Below, piece by piece: positions 19,899 to 31,317 of a DNA stretch of 64,000 nucleotides (its first letter is position 1; each line of letters starts with the position of its first letter). Location of the stretch: positions 542,796,432-542,860,431 of the forward strand of contig CM022297.1 of assembly GCA_011799875.1 (NCBI GenBank), written 5' to 3'. Origin of the DNA: Thinopyrum elongatum (taxonomy: Eukaryota > Streptophyta > Magnoliopsida > Poales > Poaceae). Made by a program: the position numbers and the translations under genes. The notes under the pieces were generated by a model, which was not told the DNA's origin, ran no database searches, and saw only the letters and a program-made list of their open reading frames with translations.

Positions 19899-22368
19899 TG
19901 TAACATCCCCAGATCCTCACCCTGTTGATAAGCTCATTAGACTGCCATGTCATCATGATCATCTTCAAAAATTGCATTAGGAAATAATTCAACCTTAATT
20001 CAAAATTCAAAATGCAAGTCAAATAATTATTTCTTCAAACAGCAAAACAAAATTGTTCACCATATTGCAAATAATCCAAAAACAATTATAAAATTGGAGA
20101 CCAACCTCATAAATGTTCCCAAAATGCCCTGGACATTAAAACATTAGTCCAGCAGCTTATAACTTGTCCTTTTTAATTTCTAATAATACCTAACCTATTC
20201 CTTATGCCTCCAAAATAATTTTGGCAGTGCATTATAATGCCCTGGAATTTATGGGCCAAGTTCCATAATTTTTCTAAGATACCTGGATGCTCAAACAAAT
20301 CCATTTTCTTCTCTGTTAATTAGCTAAAAGAGAAAATGACAGAAAAGGAAAAGTGGCAGAAACTTACTGGCTACTGGGCCGAGCTGGCCCAGCCCACCTC
20401 ACTTACCCGCTCCCGTCGCCGTGTCGCCGTCCCCATGGTCACCGCGAGCTCCTCCGGCCGCTGGTCGACACCGCGACGCCGTGGGCGCCTGGGGGAGGAT
20501 AAGACCGAGGCCATCCATCTCCCCTGGCTCTCCCTCATCACTCCTCCCCCTCCCACGCGTCCCCCTCACCTCGTTTACCCCCCTCCTTAGATCGGCCGAG
20601 CACGCTCGCGGCAGAGCCTCGTCGTTGCCATGGCCTCCGACCACCCCGTGTTGCCTGCTGGGGTCCAGGAGCTCCGTGGAGCTCCTCTACTCTGACTGCG
20701 CGCCTTCGTTCGACCGAAGCCGCACCACGTTGCCGCCTTGCCCTTCTTCTTCAACCTCGGGCACCGAAGCCGCAACCGCTGATTCGTCGCCGTCCGGCCC
20801 TCCCCGAGCCAACTGAGCTACTGCGCGACATCGCTGTGAGCACGCACTCCCTTCCCCTCTGTTTCCTCGCTGCTTCCACGCTCGTAGCCGTTCCCGCCAT
20901 TTTCGCCCGAGCTTTGCTCCGCCGCGGTGCTCGTCGCCGTCGCTACTGGCGGTAACGATCCCAACCTAGCTCGTAGACGAGCTCCAGGCACCAATAGGAC
21001 TCCGTAGGACCCCTCCTTTGGGCGTGACGCAGCCTCCGTCCCCGTTCGCGACGATGCCAGAACTCCGGCGACCGCTGCGGTCGACGCCGCCGTCGATGTA
21101 GCCCTCCCCAGCTCCGGCCAACTACGCCACACGACGCGGCACTCCACGGCCATTCGAACGCAGTTGGCCGCGTCGCAAATGAGCCCCTGTGGTGATTTTC
21201 CGCCATTGGCCGAGGCTCGCCGCCGCGCCGCGAGCTCGCTGGAGCAGCTCCGGCGCCGGCTGCCGACGTGGCCAGGCGTGGGGTCCACCCAGGGACACTG
21301 CCAGTGGCCCCGATGGGTCCCGTTGACCGCATTGACCGAGGTCAACGTGCTGACTGTGCCCCGCTGACCCCTGACATGTGGGGCCCACGCGCCTAATAAC
21401 TGTCTCTGATTAATTAAGTTAATCTGGTAATTAGTTAGACACTGACAGTGCGGGCCCTCCTGCTAATTAGGTTATTTAGTTAGTTTTAACTCTGTTTAGT
21501 TAGCTGAGTCACTGACATGTGGGTCCCACCGGACCCGCATGTCAGGTTTCACCCTGGTCAGCGCCCTGTTGACTTGCTGACGTCATGTTAACATCAGGCT
21601 GACGTCATAACTCCATTTCTGTTAATTTAAATAATCCAGAAAATTGATAAAAGTTCGGAAAATCGTAGAAATTCATCCGTAGCTCGGATCGAAAAACTTA
21701 AAACATGAAAGTTGCTCAGAACGACGAGACGAATCAGAATACGCTCTCCGTTTATCTGTCACTTGCCCCTAACTACCTGAACATGTAACCTTCCCCTCAG
21801 GTTCATCTGCCTGACAGATGCCCAGAGCTGGGAAAATATCCCAGATATTTTCCCGCTTCACTCACGACGTGTATCGCTGCATTAGGTCACCCCTAACACC
21901 GCGTAGTGCCATGTCTTGTTTTTGGGTTACTTTCGTTGCCGTGTATTTATTTGTTTCTTCTCCCCCTTTCTCTCGATAGACCCCGAGACCGACGATGACC
22001 TGAAGATCGTCTACCTCATTGAAGACCAGTTGGTGTTTGCAAAGCAATCAGGCAAGCACCCCCCTTTTTGAGCATTCCGATATCGCCTACTCTTCTCTCT
22101 CTCTTATGCTTGCATTAGAAGTTGCTGCTGCTACTGTTATCCTATATCTGCTGCATAGCCCGTTTAATTGTAACCTGCTGTTGATACTTACCTGTTATCC
22201 TAAACTGTTTAGTATAGGCTGGGTAGAGACCTATTAGAGACCCCACTTTATCCCGACTGCCCCGCTGGATTCTCAGAAGACCCGATCAACGGGATCGAAG
22301 ACCAGGCCCCGACATCGCACGTCACTTCCCCCTTAATTGCTCGACACTACTGGGTTAATATCGAGTGC

Positions 22369-22570
22369 CGAGGGTGATACCTCGTCAGCACTTCTGATGA
22401 TAACCTTGTAGGTTAGTTATTCGGTCGTGGTAAGCGAGGGTGATTCCTCCTACACCACCCCCGATAATGACATTGTCGTGCAACTGATCAAGTGTGGACC
22501 TCGAGGGTGATGCCTCTTTAGTTCACCTTGATGTTTACGTCAGGTGGGAATCCAACGAGGGTGATGCCTC
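22369..22570 (+). repeat. Four spaced cgagggtgatncctc motifs in the LTR-like element
   Basis: Copies at about 22369, 22435, 22502 and 22555 with 53-67-bp spacing. Each is an imperfect palindrome (gagg...cctc). They are conserved in the second copy (about 42487-42676) apart from single-base losses. Confidence 0.8.
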
Positions 22571-23642
22571 GGATTCCTTCTTGATATGATAGCCACACGG
22601 ATGCCCTTACATTACTGTTGACACTGCTTACTCTGGATAAAGATGGGTCGGCCCTGAGGGGTACCCGCGCGAGCTTAATGGCGAGAGATGTGGAGTCGGG
22701 TGGACTTGGATGGTGCCCGAGTAATGAACACGAGGCGTGGCCGGGCATTCCTAGCCCTTGCCGCAAGTCCTCGAGACGGGGCGACGGGGTCACATCTTTC
22801 GTGAGCCTCTGCTCGTTACCGCAACCTCAACACACTAACGGTTTGGATATTTGATCCGAGGGGCCTCTGGCCTGATAGCACTAACCATCACATGGGCATA
22901 GTATGGACGTTCTGCGTCGTATACATCAGCCGAAGCTCTATAGACGTCAGCAAGGAGCGGCCCGCTTTGGATTGGACTGGTTAAGCCCGCGCTTGTATTA
23001 AGGGGGCTAGGTCTGCTTCCGAAGCGTCCTCGCAACATGCAGGGTTCCCAGGGCGAAGGCCCAAGACCCCGGGGGCATAGGTTAGTCCGGCGTGCTGACC
23101 TCTCTTTAGAGCCTAGGTCGGGTTGCAGCGTGTCGTTTGGCCGAGGCCGGGCATGACCCAGAAAAGTGTGACCGGCCGGAGTTAATCGAGCATGGTGGGT
23201 AAGTTGGTGCACCCCTGCAGGGAAGAAACAATCTATCGATAGCCTATCCTATGGTAACGGACAATCGGGGTTGTATCCCGATCGGTACAACTAGAACTGG
23301 TGACTTGAGATGAAATGGATAGTATGGCTCTGGGATTGCTTTCCCGCAAGGAGTCGAGGAAGAATCTATGGGCGAGGTTGATAACACTACTACTACTTTA
23401 CATTATGTTAATCTGCACTCTTCTAATGCTGCAAGACCAATGAAGATGCTTGAAGATGCTAGTCTTCGGTAGGACTAGGCTCTTCCCCTCTATTCTGGCA
23501 TTTCTGCAGCCCAGTCCACATATACAACCCTTCTTTGAAAATGTTGCATATGTAGTGTAAATCCTTGCTTGCTGTGTACTTCGGATGAGTACTCACGTTT
23601 GCTTTACTTTCTTTTTCTCCTCATATCCAATTGACGCAACCA

Positions 23643-23744
23643 GACGATGGAGCCCCGGAGCCTGCTGCCCCTGCCGACGGATACTACTACTACCACCCTC
23701 CCGGCAAGTACTACTACGAGGAGCCGACTGACGACCAGGAGTAG
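23643..23744 (+). other. Exon-like Tyr/Pro-rich segment inside the LTR-like element
   Basis: A pyrimidine-rich stretch ending gacgcaaccag precedes an open frame of about 33 codons with GYYYYHPPGKYYYEEPTDDQ and TAG at 23742-23744, followed by UTR-like, T-rich sequence. It looks like a 3' terminal exon behind a splice acceptor. No matching upstream exon could be assigned with confidence; a short possible one is near 21981-22050. Confidence 0.4.
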
Positions 23745-24051
23745 GATTCGGAGGGTCCCAGGCAGGAGGCCTGCGCCTTTCGATCGTAGTGTTTTTCTTT
23801 TGCCCCGCCTTCTTAAAGGCTTGTTCTGTCTTTCTTTTTATATCTGTACCCAGATATCTGATGCTTCCGCTGACCTTTGTATGCCTTCGAGCTATGTATT
23901 CGAGCCCTCGAGGCCCTGGCTTGTAATATAAAGCTTGTATGACTTTGTTTATGTTTTAGAGTTGTGTTGTGATATCTTCAAGTGAGTCCTTAGGCTTGAT
24001 CGTATGCACTTGCGTGTATGATTAGTACACGATTAAGTCGGGGTCGTCACA

Positions 24052-24411
24052 GAGCAGCCGGGGGAAGAGGAGGAGGAGGAGATGGCTCCGATGGAGGTGG
24101 AAGAGCCGGACCAGCAAGTGCCGGCCTTCAACATGGAGCAGGCGGAGGCGGAGTTCGCCGTCGCCCAGTCCGACGAGATGGCCGAGTAGCAGGCCATCCT
24201 AGAGTCCATCCATAATGAGGCCTGTGTGGAGGCCAACCGGGCGTTCCTCCGGCGGGAGCAGGCGAAGTCTGACGTGCTCTTCGCCGAGCTCGACGCGGAG
24301 ATAAAGGCGGAGGAGGACGGAGCGTAGTAGCTGGAGGAGTCGGAGCTGCAGCTGCCGCCCATGCTGCCAGAGCCGGGCACGGATATCGTCTTGATCTTCG
24401 ACCAGGAGTAG
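24052..24411 (+). pseudogene. Captured acidic/Ala-rich ORF, 3' part
   Basis: Continues the frame interrupted at 19898: a Glu run, then MAPMEVEEPDQQVPAFNMEQ, TAG at 24187-24189, then AILESIHNEACVEANRAFLR and AELDAEIKAEEDGA, a double TAG, and a final TAG at 24409-24411. The repeated stops show long decay. No catalytic motif; the helix-rich acidic character suggests a structural or DNA-associated protein, but function is unknown. Confidence 0.55.
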
Positions 24412-24830
24412 ATATGATTGACGTAGTATGTAGGTTCTACTTCCTTTTGCATGTCTTTGTATCGATATAAGAATCGAGTATGAGATGTCTGGATGCAACA
24501 AGTGAAATTTGAGGTGTGCCTGGTAACTGCCCGCGGAAGCGCCCGGGCACATCCTCGGATGTTTAAGGGGCCGGATTTGCTATATGTTGCTGTAGATGCT
24601 CTTAGCTGACCGATCTGATCGCTATCACTGGTAACCGATATCAGAGCATCGGTTCGGGGAAATCAGATTTCGTCCCATTTTATTACGGATGAGAGGAGTC
24701 AAAGATGACACCTCAAAGGAACCATGAGGCCTCCCCGAATGACGCCGCCCTACAAGGAACGTCGCCATCTCTCTTTCATCTCGTTGTTGTGATGAGATGC
24801 ACCGCAACTGAGCCGTATGTATGCATGGTT
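24412..24830. other. Right end of the captured-gene element and short flank
   Basis: The sequence tgctgtagatgctc ends at 24601 followed by tta. Read on the minus strand this is TAA plus gagcatctacagc, the terminus style of Triticeae Harbinger-like elements, so the captured gene probably rode in such an element whose left end is lost. 24728-24829 repeats part of 12521-12683. Confidence 0.5.
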
Positions 24831-24851
24831 TTTTGAGTTAAAACGAAACTT

Positions 24852-26495
24852 TATTTATTAGCAATAACCAGTACATCGTTTGTGAGAAACATTACAACTT
24901 CACTAAGAGGTTCCTCAAACCAATCCGAAGTCGAAGAAAATCTAGCTAATCTAGCAAGTTCATGTGCTACTTTATTTGCCTCTCTATTACAATATTCAAA
25001 TTTAGTCATGATAAAATCACATGCATACTGATAACAGCCATCGACTGCCCTCCGTCATGCATTGTCTCAATCACCTCCAGATTGTCAGAGTTGATGATTA
25101 GGCGATTACATCCCGCCCTTTGCGCTAATGTTAGGCCAAATTTGAGAGCTAAGGCCTCTGCCATGAGAACATCCGCGTAGTAGTCGATCTTTCCATTTCC
25201 ACCTGCAATAAACCTACCTTTGTCGTCTCTCAAGACTGCCCCCATCATACCCTTCAGCATGTCATGGTCAAAAGAGGCGTCAACATTGAGTTTCACAAAA
25301 CCCATAGGAGGACATTGCCAACCCCCCTTTTTCATGGACGCCTTTGAAGATGATGCATTTACAAAATTATATGTAAGAGCTATGATCCCCATTGATATCT
25401 GAGTCGCATCCTGAGTTAATTCCTTGTGCACTAATTTCCGTCTTTCCCACCATAGATACCAAGCTGAGATAGCTATCATTTCTCGAACATTTTGGTATCC
25501 CATAATGCGCAATTCTTGATCTGGAAGAAGTAATAGGTATTCCAATTTCGCCTCTCCAGCACGATCAATCTCACAAGCTTTATTAATAATCACATCCATC
25601 CCTAGCCTTTTCCAAACCTCCTTTGCTTTAGTACATAGGAAAAGCATGTGCTTTGCATCTTCTACACCCTGAGAGCAAGTAGGGCAAGAGGGCGAGACCT
25701 TTATGTGTCTATTAGTGAGTGTTGCCCAACATGGGAGAGTGCCACGTAGTGTCCGCCACAAAAAGATTTTGACTTTTGCCGGACAAGATAGCTTCCATAT
25801 CTGACACCATATAGGGTTAGGTGTGGTTCGTCCCATCCCGTTGGAATATTTTACTTTACTCCCATACTGATAATTCCACTCCACAGAGTAAGCAGATCGT
25901 ACTGAAAACAGACCATTTTTTGTATAACTCCAGGCAATAAAGTCTGTCATATTATGTTGCGAAATTGGGATTGAAAGAATCCGTTGTGCGTCAATGGGCC
26001 ACAGAGTTTGTCTAATTAGGTCCTCATCCCAATTATTGGAGGCCGGGTCAATCAAATCAACGACTTTTGATAACAAATGTCCCCCCTTGGGAGTCACAAT
26101 CTTCCTAGTTGCACAATTTGGGATCCAGGCATCTTCCCAAATATTGATGTTACGTCCATCCCCCACTCGCCAAATATAGCCACGCTTGAGAGTGGTAATT
26201 CCTGCCATAATGCTTTGCGAGGTGAAAGAAGCACCATGCTTTGGCTTGGAGTTGAGCAAATCACCATCAGGATAGTACTTGGCCCTTAGAATAGTAGCAC
26301 ACAAGGAGTCAGGATTATCAAGGAGACGCCATGCCTGTTTGGCAAGCAGAGCCAGGTTGAAACAGTGGATATCACGGAATCCCATTCCTCCTTGGTTTTT
26401 TGGTACCACACATTTTCCACCAGGCCATCCACTGCATCCTTCTCTGGTTCTCCTCGTCTCCCCACCAGAAATGCGCAATCGCGTCAATGATTCCT
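24852..26495 (-). pseudogene. LINE ORF2, zf-RVT and RNase H domains
   Basis: A 493-codon frame (26487-25006) begins after the RT thumb. It has the GGMGFRDIHCFNLALLAKQ block, the zf-RVT domain (IWKLSCPAKVKIFLWR, then C-x2-C and H-x4-C around CPTCSQGVEDAKHMLFLC) and an RVT_3 RNase H (LNVDASF, the AEALAL Glu, NSDNLEV). It shifts frame near 25020, and the natural end continues as FIMTKFEYCNREANKVAHEL to a TAA at about 24852. RNase H of this class removes RNA from the hybrid during insertion. Confidence 0.88.
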
Positions 26496-28234
26496 TTACA
26501 AATTTTTTTTAGGAATTTTAAAGACCGACATTGCATAGGTAGGTATGGCTTGGATCACCGCCTTTAATCGGATCTCCTTCCCCCCAGCAGATAGCAATTT
26601 TTCCTTCCAACCGCTAATTTTCTTAACAATACGTTCAATCAGAAATCTAAAGCAGTCTGTTTTATCAATACCCACATTTGCTGGTAGGCCCAAGTATTTA
26701 TCATTCAGAGCCTCCGTCATTATATTTAGTGTTGTACACAATTGTTCTCTGATCTCTACGTTTGTATTAGGACTAAAGAAAATACTGGATTTTTCAACGC
26801 TTACCAGTTGTCCCGATGCCGCACAATATAAATCTAGTGCTGATTTAAGATTTTCCGCAATTTGTTGGTTGGCTTTCATCAAGATCAATGAATCATCTGC
26901 AAAGAGAAGATTTGAGACTGGCAGGGCGTCTCTACAGAATTTAGCTCCTGATATGTTTCCATTCTCCGCAGCATGCGTAAGCAAGGCATTCAACCCTTCT
27001 ATGCATAGCAAAAATAAGTACGGTGATAGCGGGTCCCCCTGTCTCAACCCTCTCGTAGGCTTAAATCTCTCACTTTCCTCTGCATTGATCCTTACTTTGT
27101 ATTCTACAGTTGAGACGCATTGCATAATCAAATTAACCCACTCTTGACGAAAACCCAATTTCAGCATAATCTCCTTCAAAAAAGGCCACTCAACTCTATC
27201 GTAAGCTTTGTGCATATCAAGTTTTATAGCACACAAGCCCTTACTACCCTCTCTTTTGTTCTTGATTGTGTGAAAACATTCGTAGGCCACTAAAATATTA
27301 TCCGTTATCAATCTACCCGATACGAATGCACTCTGTGTTGGACTAATAATTTCTGGTAAAAAAAACCTTCAAGCGAGAAGCCACCATTTTTGCAATTATT
27401 TTATATAGCAAATTACATAAGCTGATCGGCCTAAATTGGGTTACCTTTTCTGGTGTATTAATTTTAGGAATCATCACGATCACCATATCATTCCAACCCT
27501 TGGGTATAGTGCATGTGTTGACTGCTTTCAGAACCTACTCAATTAAGTCTTCCCCCAGCATGGGCCGAAACCTTTTATAGAAGATAGCATGGATTCCATC
27601 TGGCCCTGGAGCTTTCAAGTCCCCAATATCGAATAAAGCCTTGCGAACATCTTCCGCGGTATAAGGGGCAAGTAGAGCATCATTCATTTAGTTTGACACT
27701 CTCCGACGAACGAGTGATAAAACATCTTGATTCGGCTGCTATACTTCCGATGTAAAAAGCTTCGTAAAATATCCAGTAATGTGATTCGTCAACTCCTTAT
27801 CTATTAACCAGTTTCCAGACTCATCTAATAGTTTCTTTATATTATTTCTTTTTTTCCTAGCCATGGTAGCGTTATGAAAGAACGACGTATGACGATCCCC
27901 GTGCATCAACCAGTTCGCCCGTCCTCTCTGTAACTAGACAATTTCCACTTGATCCAAAATATTTTCAATTAACACAATAATTTCCTTCTGACGCCATCGA
28001 GATTCTGTATTCAATGGGCCACGCCTTAGTCTCTCCAACTCTTTTTTTAATTTCCTAATTCTCACCTTTGGTCCCATTAGCATTTCCCGGTCCCAAGTAT
28101 GCAGATCGGCATGCACTGCTCTCGTACGGTCAGCAAGTGAAGGTCCAATACCTGCTAGCTTTGCTTTCTCCCAAGATGCCTTAACTATTTCAGTGACCGT
28201 CTCCTCCTTCAACCACCTCGCCTCAAATTGTGTA
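26496..28234 (-). pseudogene. LINE ORF2, reverse transcriptase domain
   Basis: The linker after the endonuclease (FEARWLKEETVTEIV) meets a TAG at 27934-27936, followed by LQRGRANWLMHGDRHTSFFH. Stops and a shift occur between about 27760 and 27320 (for example before QPNQDV and before VLKAVN). The core from 27311 is open: [13 protein letters not shown] (catalytic Asp), [13 protein letters not shown] and FADDSL (catalytic pair). It ends with [16 protein letters not shown] activity is lost because the domain spans several interruptions. Confidence 0.88.
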
Positions 28235-28965
28235 ACGCGCCCCCTTGGCGTTTAAAGATTTTTTCATCCCAATACTCCATATCCAGTATGATTGGGCGAT
28301 GGTCAGAATTAACATGTTCTTCATTGATCACTGCCGCTCGTGGAAAGTTGTTTGCCCATGCTAAGTTACAGACTGCCCGATCAAGGCGCTCACGTATTTC
28401 GCCTCTCCTCCAAGTGAACAATTCACCATTATAGCCTAGATCGTCCAGCCCACAATCCATTAGGCATTCACGAAACTCTCTCATCATACCAAGTGGTCTA
28501 GCCACACCACCCTCTTTTTCTGAAGGATATAAAATTTCATTAAAATCCCCCAACACCACCCAGGGATGGTTGCCCTTACTATGTAAATTGCGAATATCAT
28601 CCCAAGATAGATGGCGTTCATTCCATTTCGGGTGACCATAAAAGCCCGTGAACCGCCACTGAACCACATTCTCATACATAAATACAATATCAATAAAATG
28701 GGGCGAGACATAGTTTGACTCAATTTTATTGGACTCATGATAAAACAAAGCGAGGCCACCGGCCTTACCATCACTTTCCACTACAAACATAGAATCAAAA
28801 CCTAACACGCGACGAAGCTCACCGGCTTTACAATTATTCAAATGGGATTCAGAAAGGAAAATTAAATCTGCCCTTGTACGCTTCTGTAGTTCCAGAAGCT
28901 CACGAACTGCCGTGTTGGAGAGCATACCACGACAGTTCCACCTAGGATTTTCATTTTGCCTGGCG
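28209..28965 (-). pseudogene. LINE ORF2, APE-type endonuclease domain
   Basis: The endonuclease fold is readable from about 28960: W-N-C-R-G-M (Asn of the first motif), L-S-E-S-H-L (catalytic Glu), GFYGHP, LGDFNEIL (GDFN motif) and SDHRPI (SDH motif with the catalytic His). All key residues are present. Role in the family: nicking the genomic target for reverse transcription. The frame shifts near 28235, where RVTQFEARWLK continues in another frame, so the endonuclease is cut off from the RT. Confidence 0.88.
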
Positions 28966-29528
28966 GTCCTCCTCCTCGGAGGCTGCTGATGTACCAATCT
29001 CATCTTTGTCTTCGCCAACCGATTCCCCACCTCGCGTCGCGTACTCTTCTTCCTTCTTGTCAATCTCCTTTGCAACATGTGTAACCCCGCCCTCCTTGTC
29101 CTGGATTGCTATAACTCTACCCGTGCACACCCATTTGGATGAGACGTTTACATCATCATATAAGATGCGCTCATAGCTATCCATCTCTTTCTCAAAAGAA
29201 AACTCTAAGTCACTACCCGTTGGACGAGGCCCAAAAGAATGTCCCCTTTTTTTCCCTAGAACTTGCTTGCGCGCATCTTCAGCTCTGTTTGGCCCCCCTT
29301 TCTTTTTATCTTTCTTTTTTGAATTGCCCCGCATAGGATTTTTAGCCGCACTGAATTTAAAGGGTAGGGCATTATTCTCTGTAATATCCCCCGCCGTAGC
29401 GATTCTAGCTGCAACAGTGCTAGACAGCGCCTCCAACACCCCCGGCTGGAAAAGAAGCCCGCCAGCATCATCCCCATGCGCTTGGGTTTGGCTGGGCATC
29501 ACCTGTGCATGCGTACTCAGGGCCAACT
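28951..29528 (-). pseudogene. LINE ORF1 (gag-like), C-terminal part
   Basis: The minus-strand frame enters from the LTR junction and runs to a stop at 28951. It is hydrophilic with a basic tract (KKKDKKKGGPNRAEDARKQ) and an acidic tail (EIDKKEEEYATRGG, GEDKDEIGTSAASEEEDRQ). This composition suits the nucleic-acid-binding C-terminus of a plant LINE ORF1. The zinc knuckle and N-terminal domain are not present; they would lie beyond the copia insertion. The first codons of the open frame belong to the LTR, not to the LINE. Confidence 0.65.
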
Positions 29529-31298
29529 TGAAGGAAATATTTCCTTGAGGCAATAATAAAGTTGTTATTTTATATTTCCTTATTCATGATAAATGTTTAT
29601 TATTCATGCTAGAATTGTATTGATCGGAAACATAAATACATGTGTGAATACATAGACAAACACTGTGTCCCTAGTGAGCCTCTACTTGACTAGCTCGTTG
29701 ATCAAAGATGTTTAAGGTTTCCTGACCATGGACATGAGTTGTCATTTGATAACGGGATCACATCATTAGGGGAATGATGTGATGGACAAGACCCATCCGT
29801 TAGCTTAGCATGATGATCGTTTAGTTTTATTGCTACTGGTTTCTTCATGTCAAATACATATTCCTTCGACTATGAGATTATGCAACTGCCGGATACCGGA
29901 GGAATGCCTTGTGTGCTATCAAACGTCACAACATAACTGGGTGATTATAAAGATGCTCTACAGGTATCTCCGAAGGTGTCTGTTGGGTTGGCATAGATCG
30001 AGATTAGGATTTCTCACTCCAAGTATCGGAGAGGTATCTCTGGGCCCTCTCGGTAATGCACATCATAAGATGACTTGCAAGCAAAGTGACTAATGAGTTA
30101 GTTATGGGATGATGTATTACGGAACGAGTAAAGAGACTTGCCGGTAACGAGATTGAACTAGGTATGAAGATACCGACGATCGAATCTCGGGCAAGTAACA
30201 TACCGATGGACAAAGGGAATAACGTATGTTGTCATAACGGTTCAACCGATAAAGATCTTCGTAGAATATGTAGGAGTCAATATGAGCATCTAGGTTCCGC
30301 TATTGGTTATTGACCGGAGAGGTGTCTCGGTCATGTCTACATAGTTCTCGAACCCGTAGGGTCCGCACGCTCAACATTCGATGACGATTTTGTATTATAG
30401 GAGTTATGTGATTTGGTGACTGAATATTGTTCGGAGACCCGGATGAGATCACGGGCATGACAAGGAGTCTTGAAATGGTTGAGAGGTAAAGATTGATATA
30501 TAGGACGATGGTATTCGGACACCGGAAGTGTTCCGGAGGGTACCGGGTACATATCGGGTCACCGGATGGGGTTCCGGGCACCCCCGGCAAAAGATATGGG
30601 CCTAATGGGCCAAGAGGGGAAACGCAGCAGCCAGCAGGGGCTGCTGCGCCCTCATATGGGCCGACATAGGAGGAGAAGGAAAGAGGGGAAGGGAGAAGGA
30701 AAAGGGAGGATTCGGCCTCCCCCTTCCTTCCCTCCCCCTCTCTTTCTTTTCCCCTTCGGTTAATAAGGAAGGGGGGGGGGGCGAATTGGGGAGGAACCCC
30801 AAGTAGGATTCGGCCTACTTGGGGCGCCCCCCTTGGCTGCTCCCTCTCCCTCCCACCTATATATATGTGGGGAGGGAGGCGCCTACAAGACACAACATCA
30901 ACTGTTAGCCGTGTGCGGTGCCCCCCTCCAGAGATTACACCCTCGGTCATATTCTCGCGGTGCTAAGGCAAAGCCCTGCGTGGATCACTTCACCATCACC
31001 GTCACCACGCCGTCGTGCTGACGGAACTCATCTACTTCCTCGACACTTTGCTGGATCAAGAGTTCGAGGGACGTCATCGAGCTGAACATGTGCAGAACTC
31101 GGAGGTGCCGTACATTCGGTGCTTGATCGGTCGGAACAAGAAGAAGTTCGACTACATCAACCGCGTTGTCAAACGCTTCCGCTTTCGGTCTACGAGGGTA
31201 CGTAGACACACTCTCCCCCCTCGTTTCTATGCATCTCCTAGATAGATCTTGCGTGAGCGTAGGAATTTTTTTGAAATTGCATGCTACGTTTCCCAACA
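29529..31298 (+). repeat. 5' LTR of the Angela-type element
   Basis: It begins tgaaggaaatatttccttga and ends tgctacgtttcccaaca; 1770 bp, close to the usual 1.7 kb of this family. A TATA box (tatatata) lies at about 30859-30866, so the transcript should start near 30890. A G-run at 30771-30781 and (C/T)-rich tracts around 30640-30760 are part of the GC-rich U3. The start TGAAGG differs from the usual TGTTGG. Confidence 0.92.
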
Positions 31299-31299
31299 G

Positions 31300-31317
31300 T
31301 GGCATCCGAGCCAGGTC
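31300..31317 (+). other. Primer binding site (initiator Met-tRNA type)
   Basis: tggcatccgagccaggtc starts two bases after the LTR end. This is the position and sequence type of the tRNA-iMet PBS in BARE-1/Angela elements, with changes from the canonical tggtatcagagcc. Confidence 0.85.

Larger units (their letters stand above)
19899..24051. mobile_element. 4.15-kb TG...CA element, probable solo LTR (or LARD-like) with 5-bp target duplication
   Basis: It begins tgtaacatcccc and ends ggtcgtcaca, and is flanked on both sides by gagca (19894-19898 and 24052-24056). Removing it rejoins one reading frame. TG...CA ends with a 5-bp duplication are the mark of LTR-retrotransposon integration. There is no gag-pol, PBS or second LTR inside. 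Long LTRs of 4-5 kb are known in Triticeae for large retrotransposon derivatives, so a solo LTR formed by recombination is the simplest reading. It contains GC-rich leader-like sequence (20400-21400), repeated gagggtgatncctc motifs (22370-22570) and an exon-like Tyr-rich segment near its right end. Confidence 0.75.
24831..29528 (-). mobile_element. LINE retrotransposon (minus strand), 5' end cut by the Angela-type insertion
   Basis: On the minus strand the order is ORF1 tail, endonuclease, RT, zf-RVT, RNase H, then a short A-run (tttttt at 24831-24836 on the plus strand). That is a complete plant LINE ORF2 layout. The 5' end stops exactly where the copia LTR starts at 29529, so the copia element inserted into the LINE's ORF1. 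Several frameshifts and stops make it inactive. Confidence 0.9.

Noticed and set aside
20399..21388. Frames of 80-175 codons on both strands in the GC-rich part of the LTR-like element
   Set aside because: Overlapping frames on both strands with low-complexity Ala/Arg/Pro content; leader-like DNA is the simpler reading.
30300..30950. 216-codon minus-strand frame within the Angela-type LTR
   Set aside because: Antisense to a well-recognised LTR, low-complexity Pro/Gly/Arg content, no domain.
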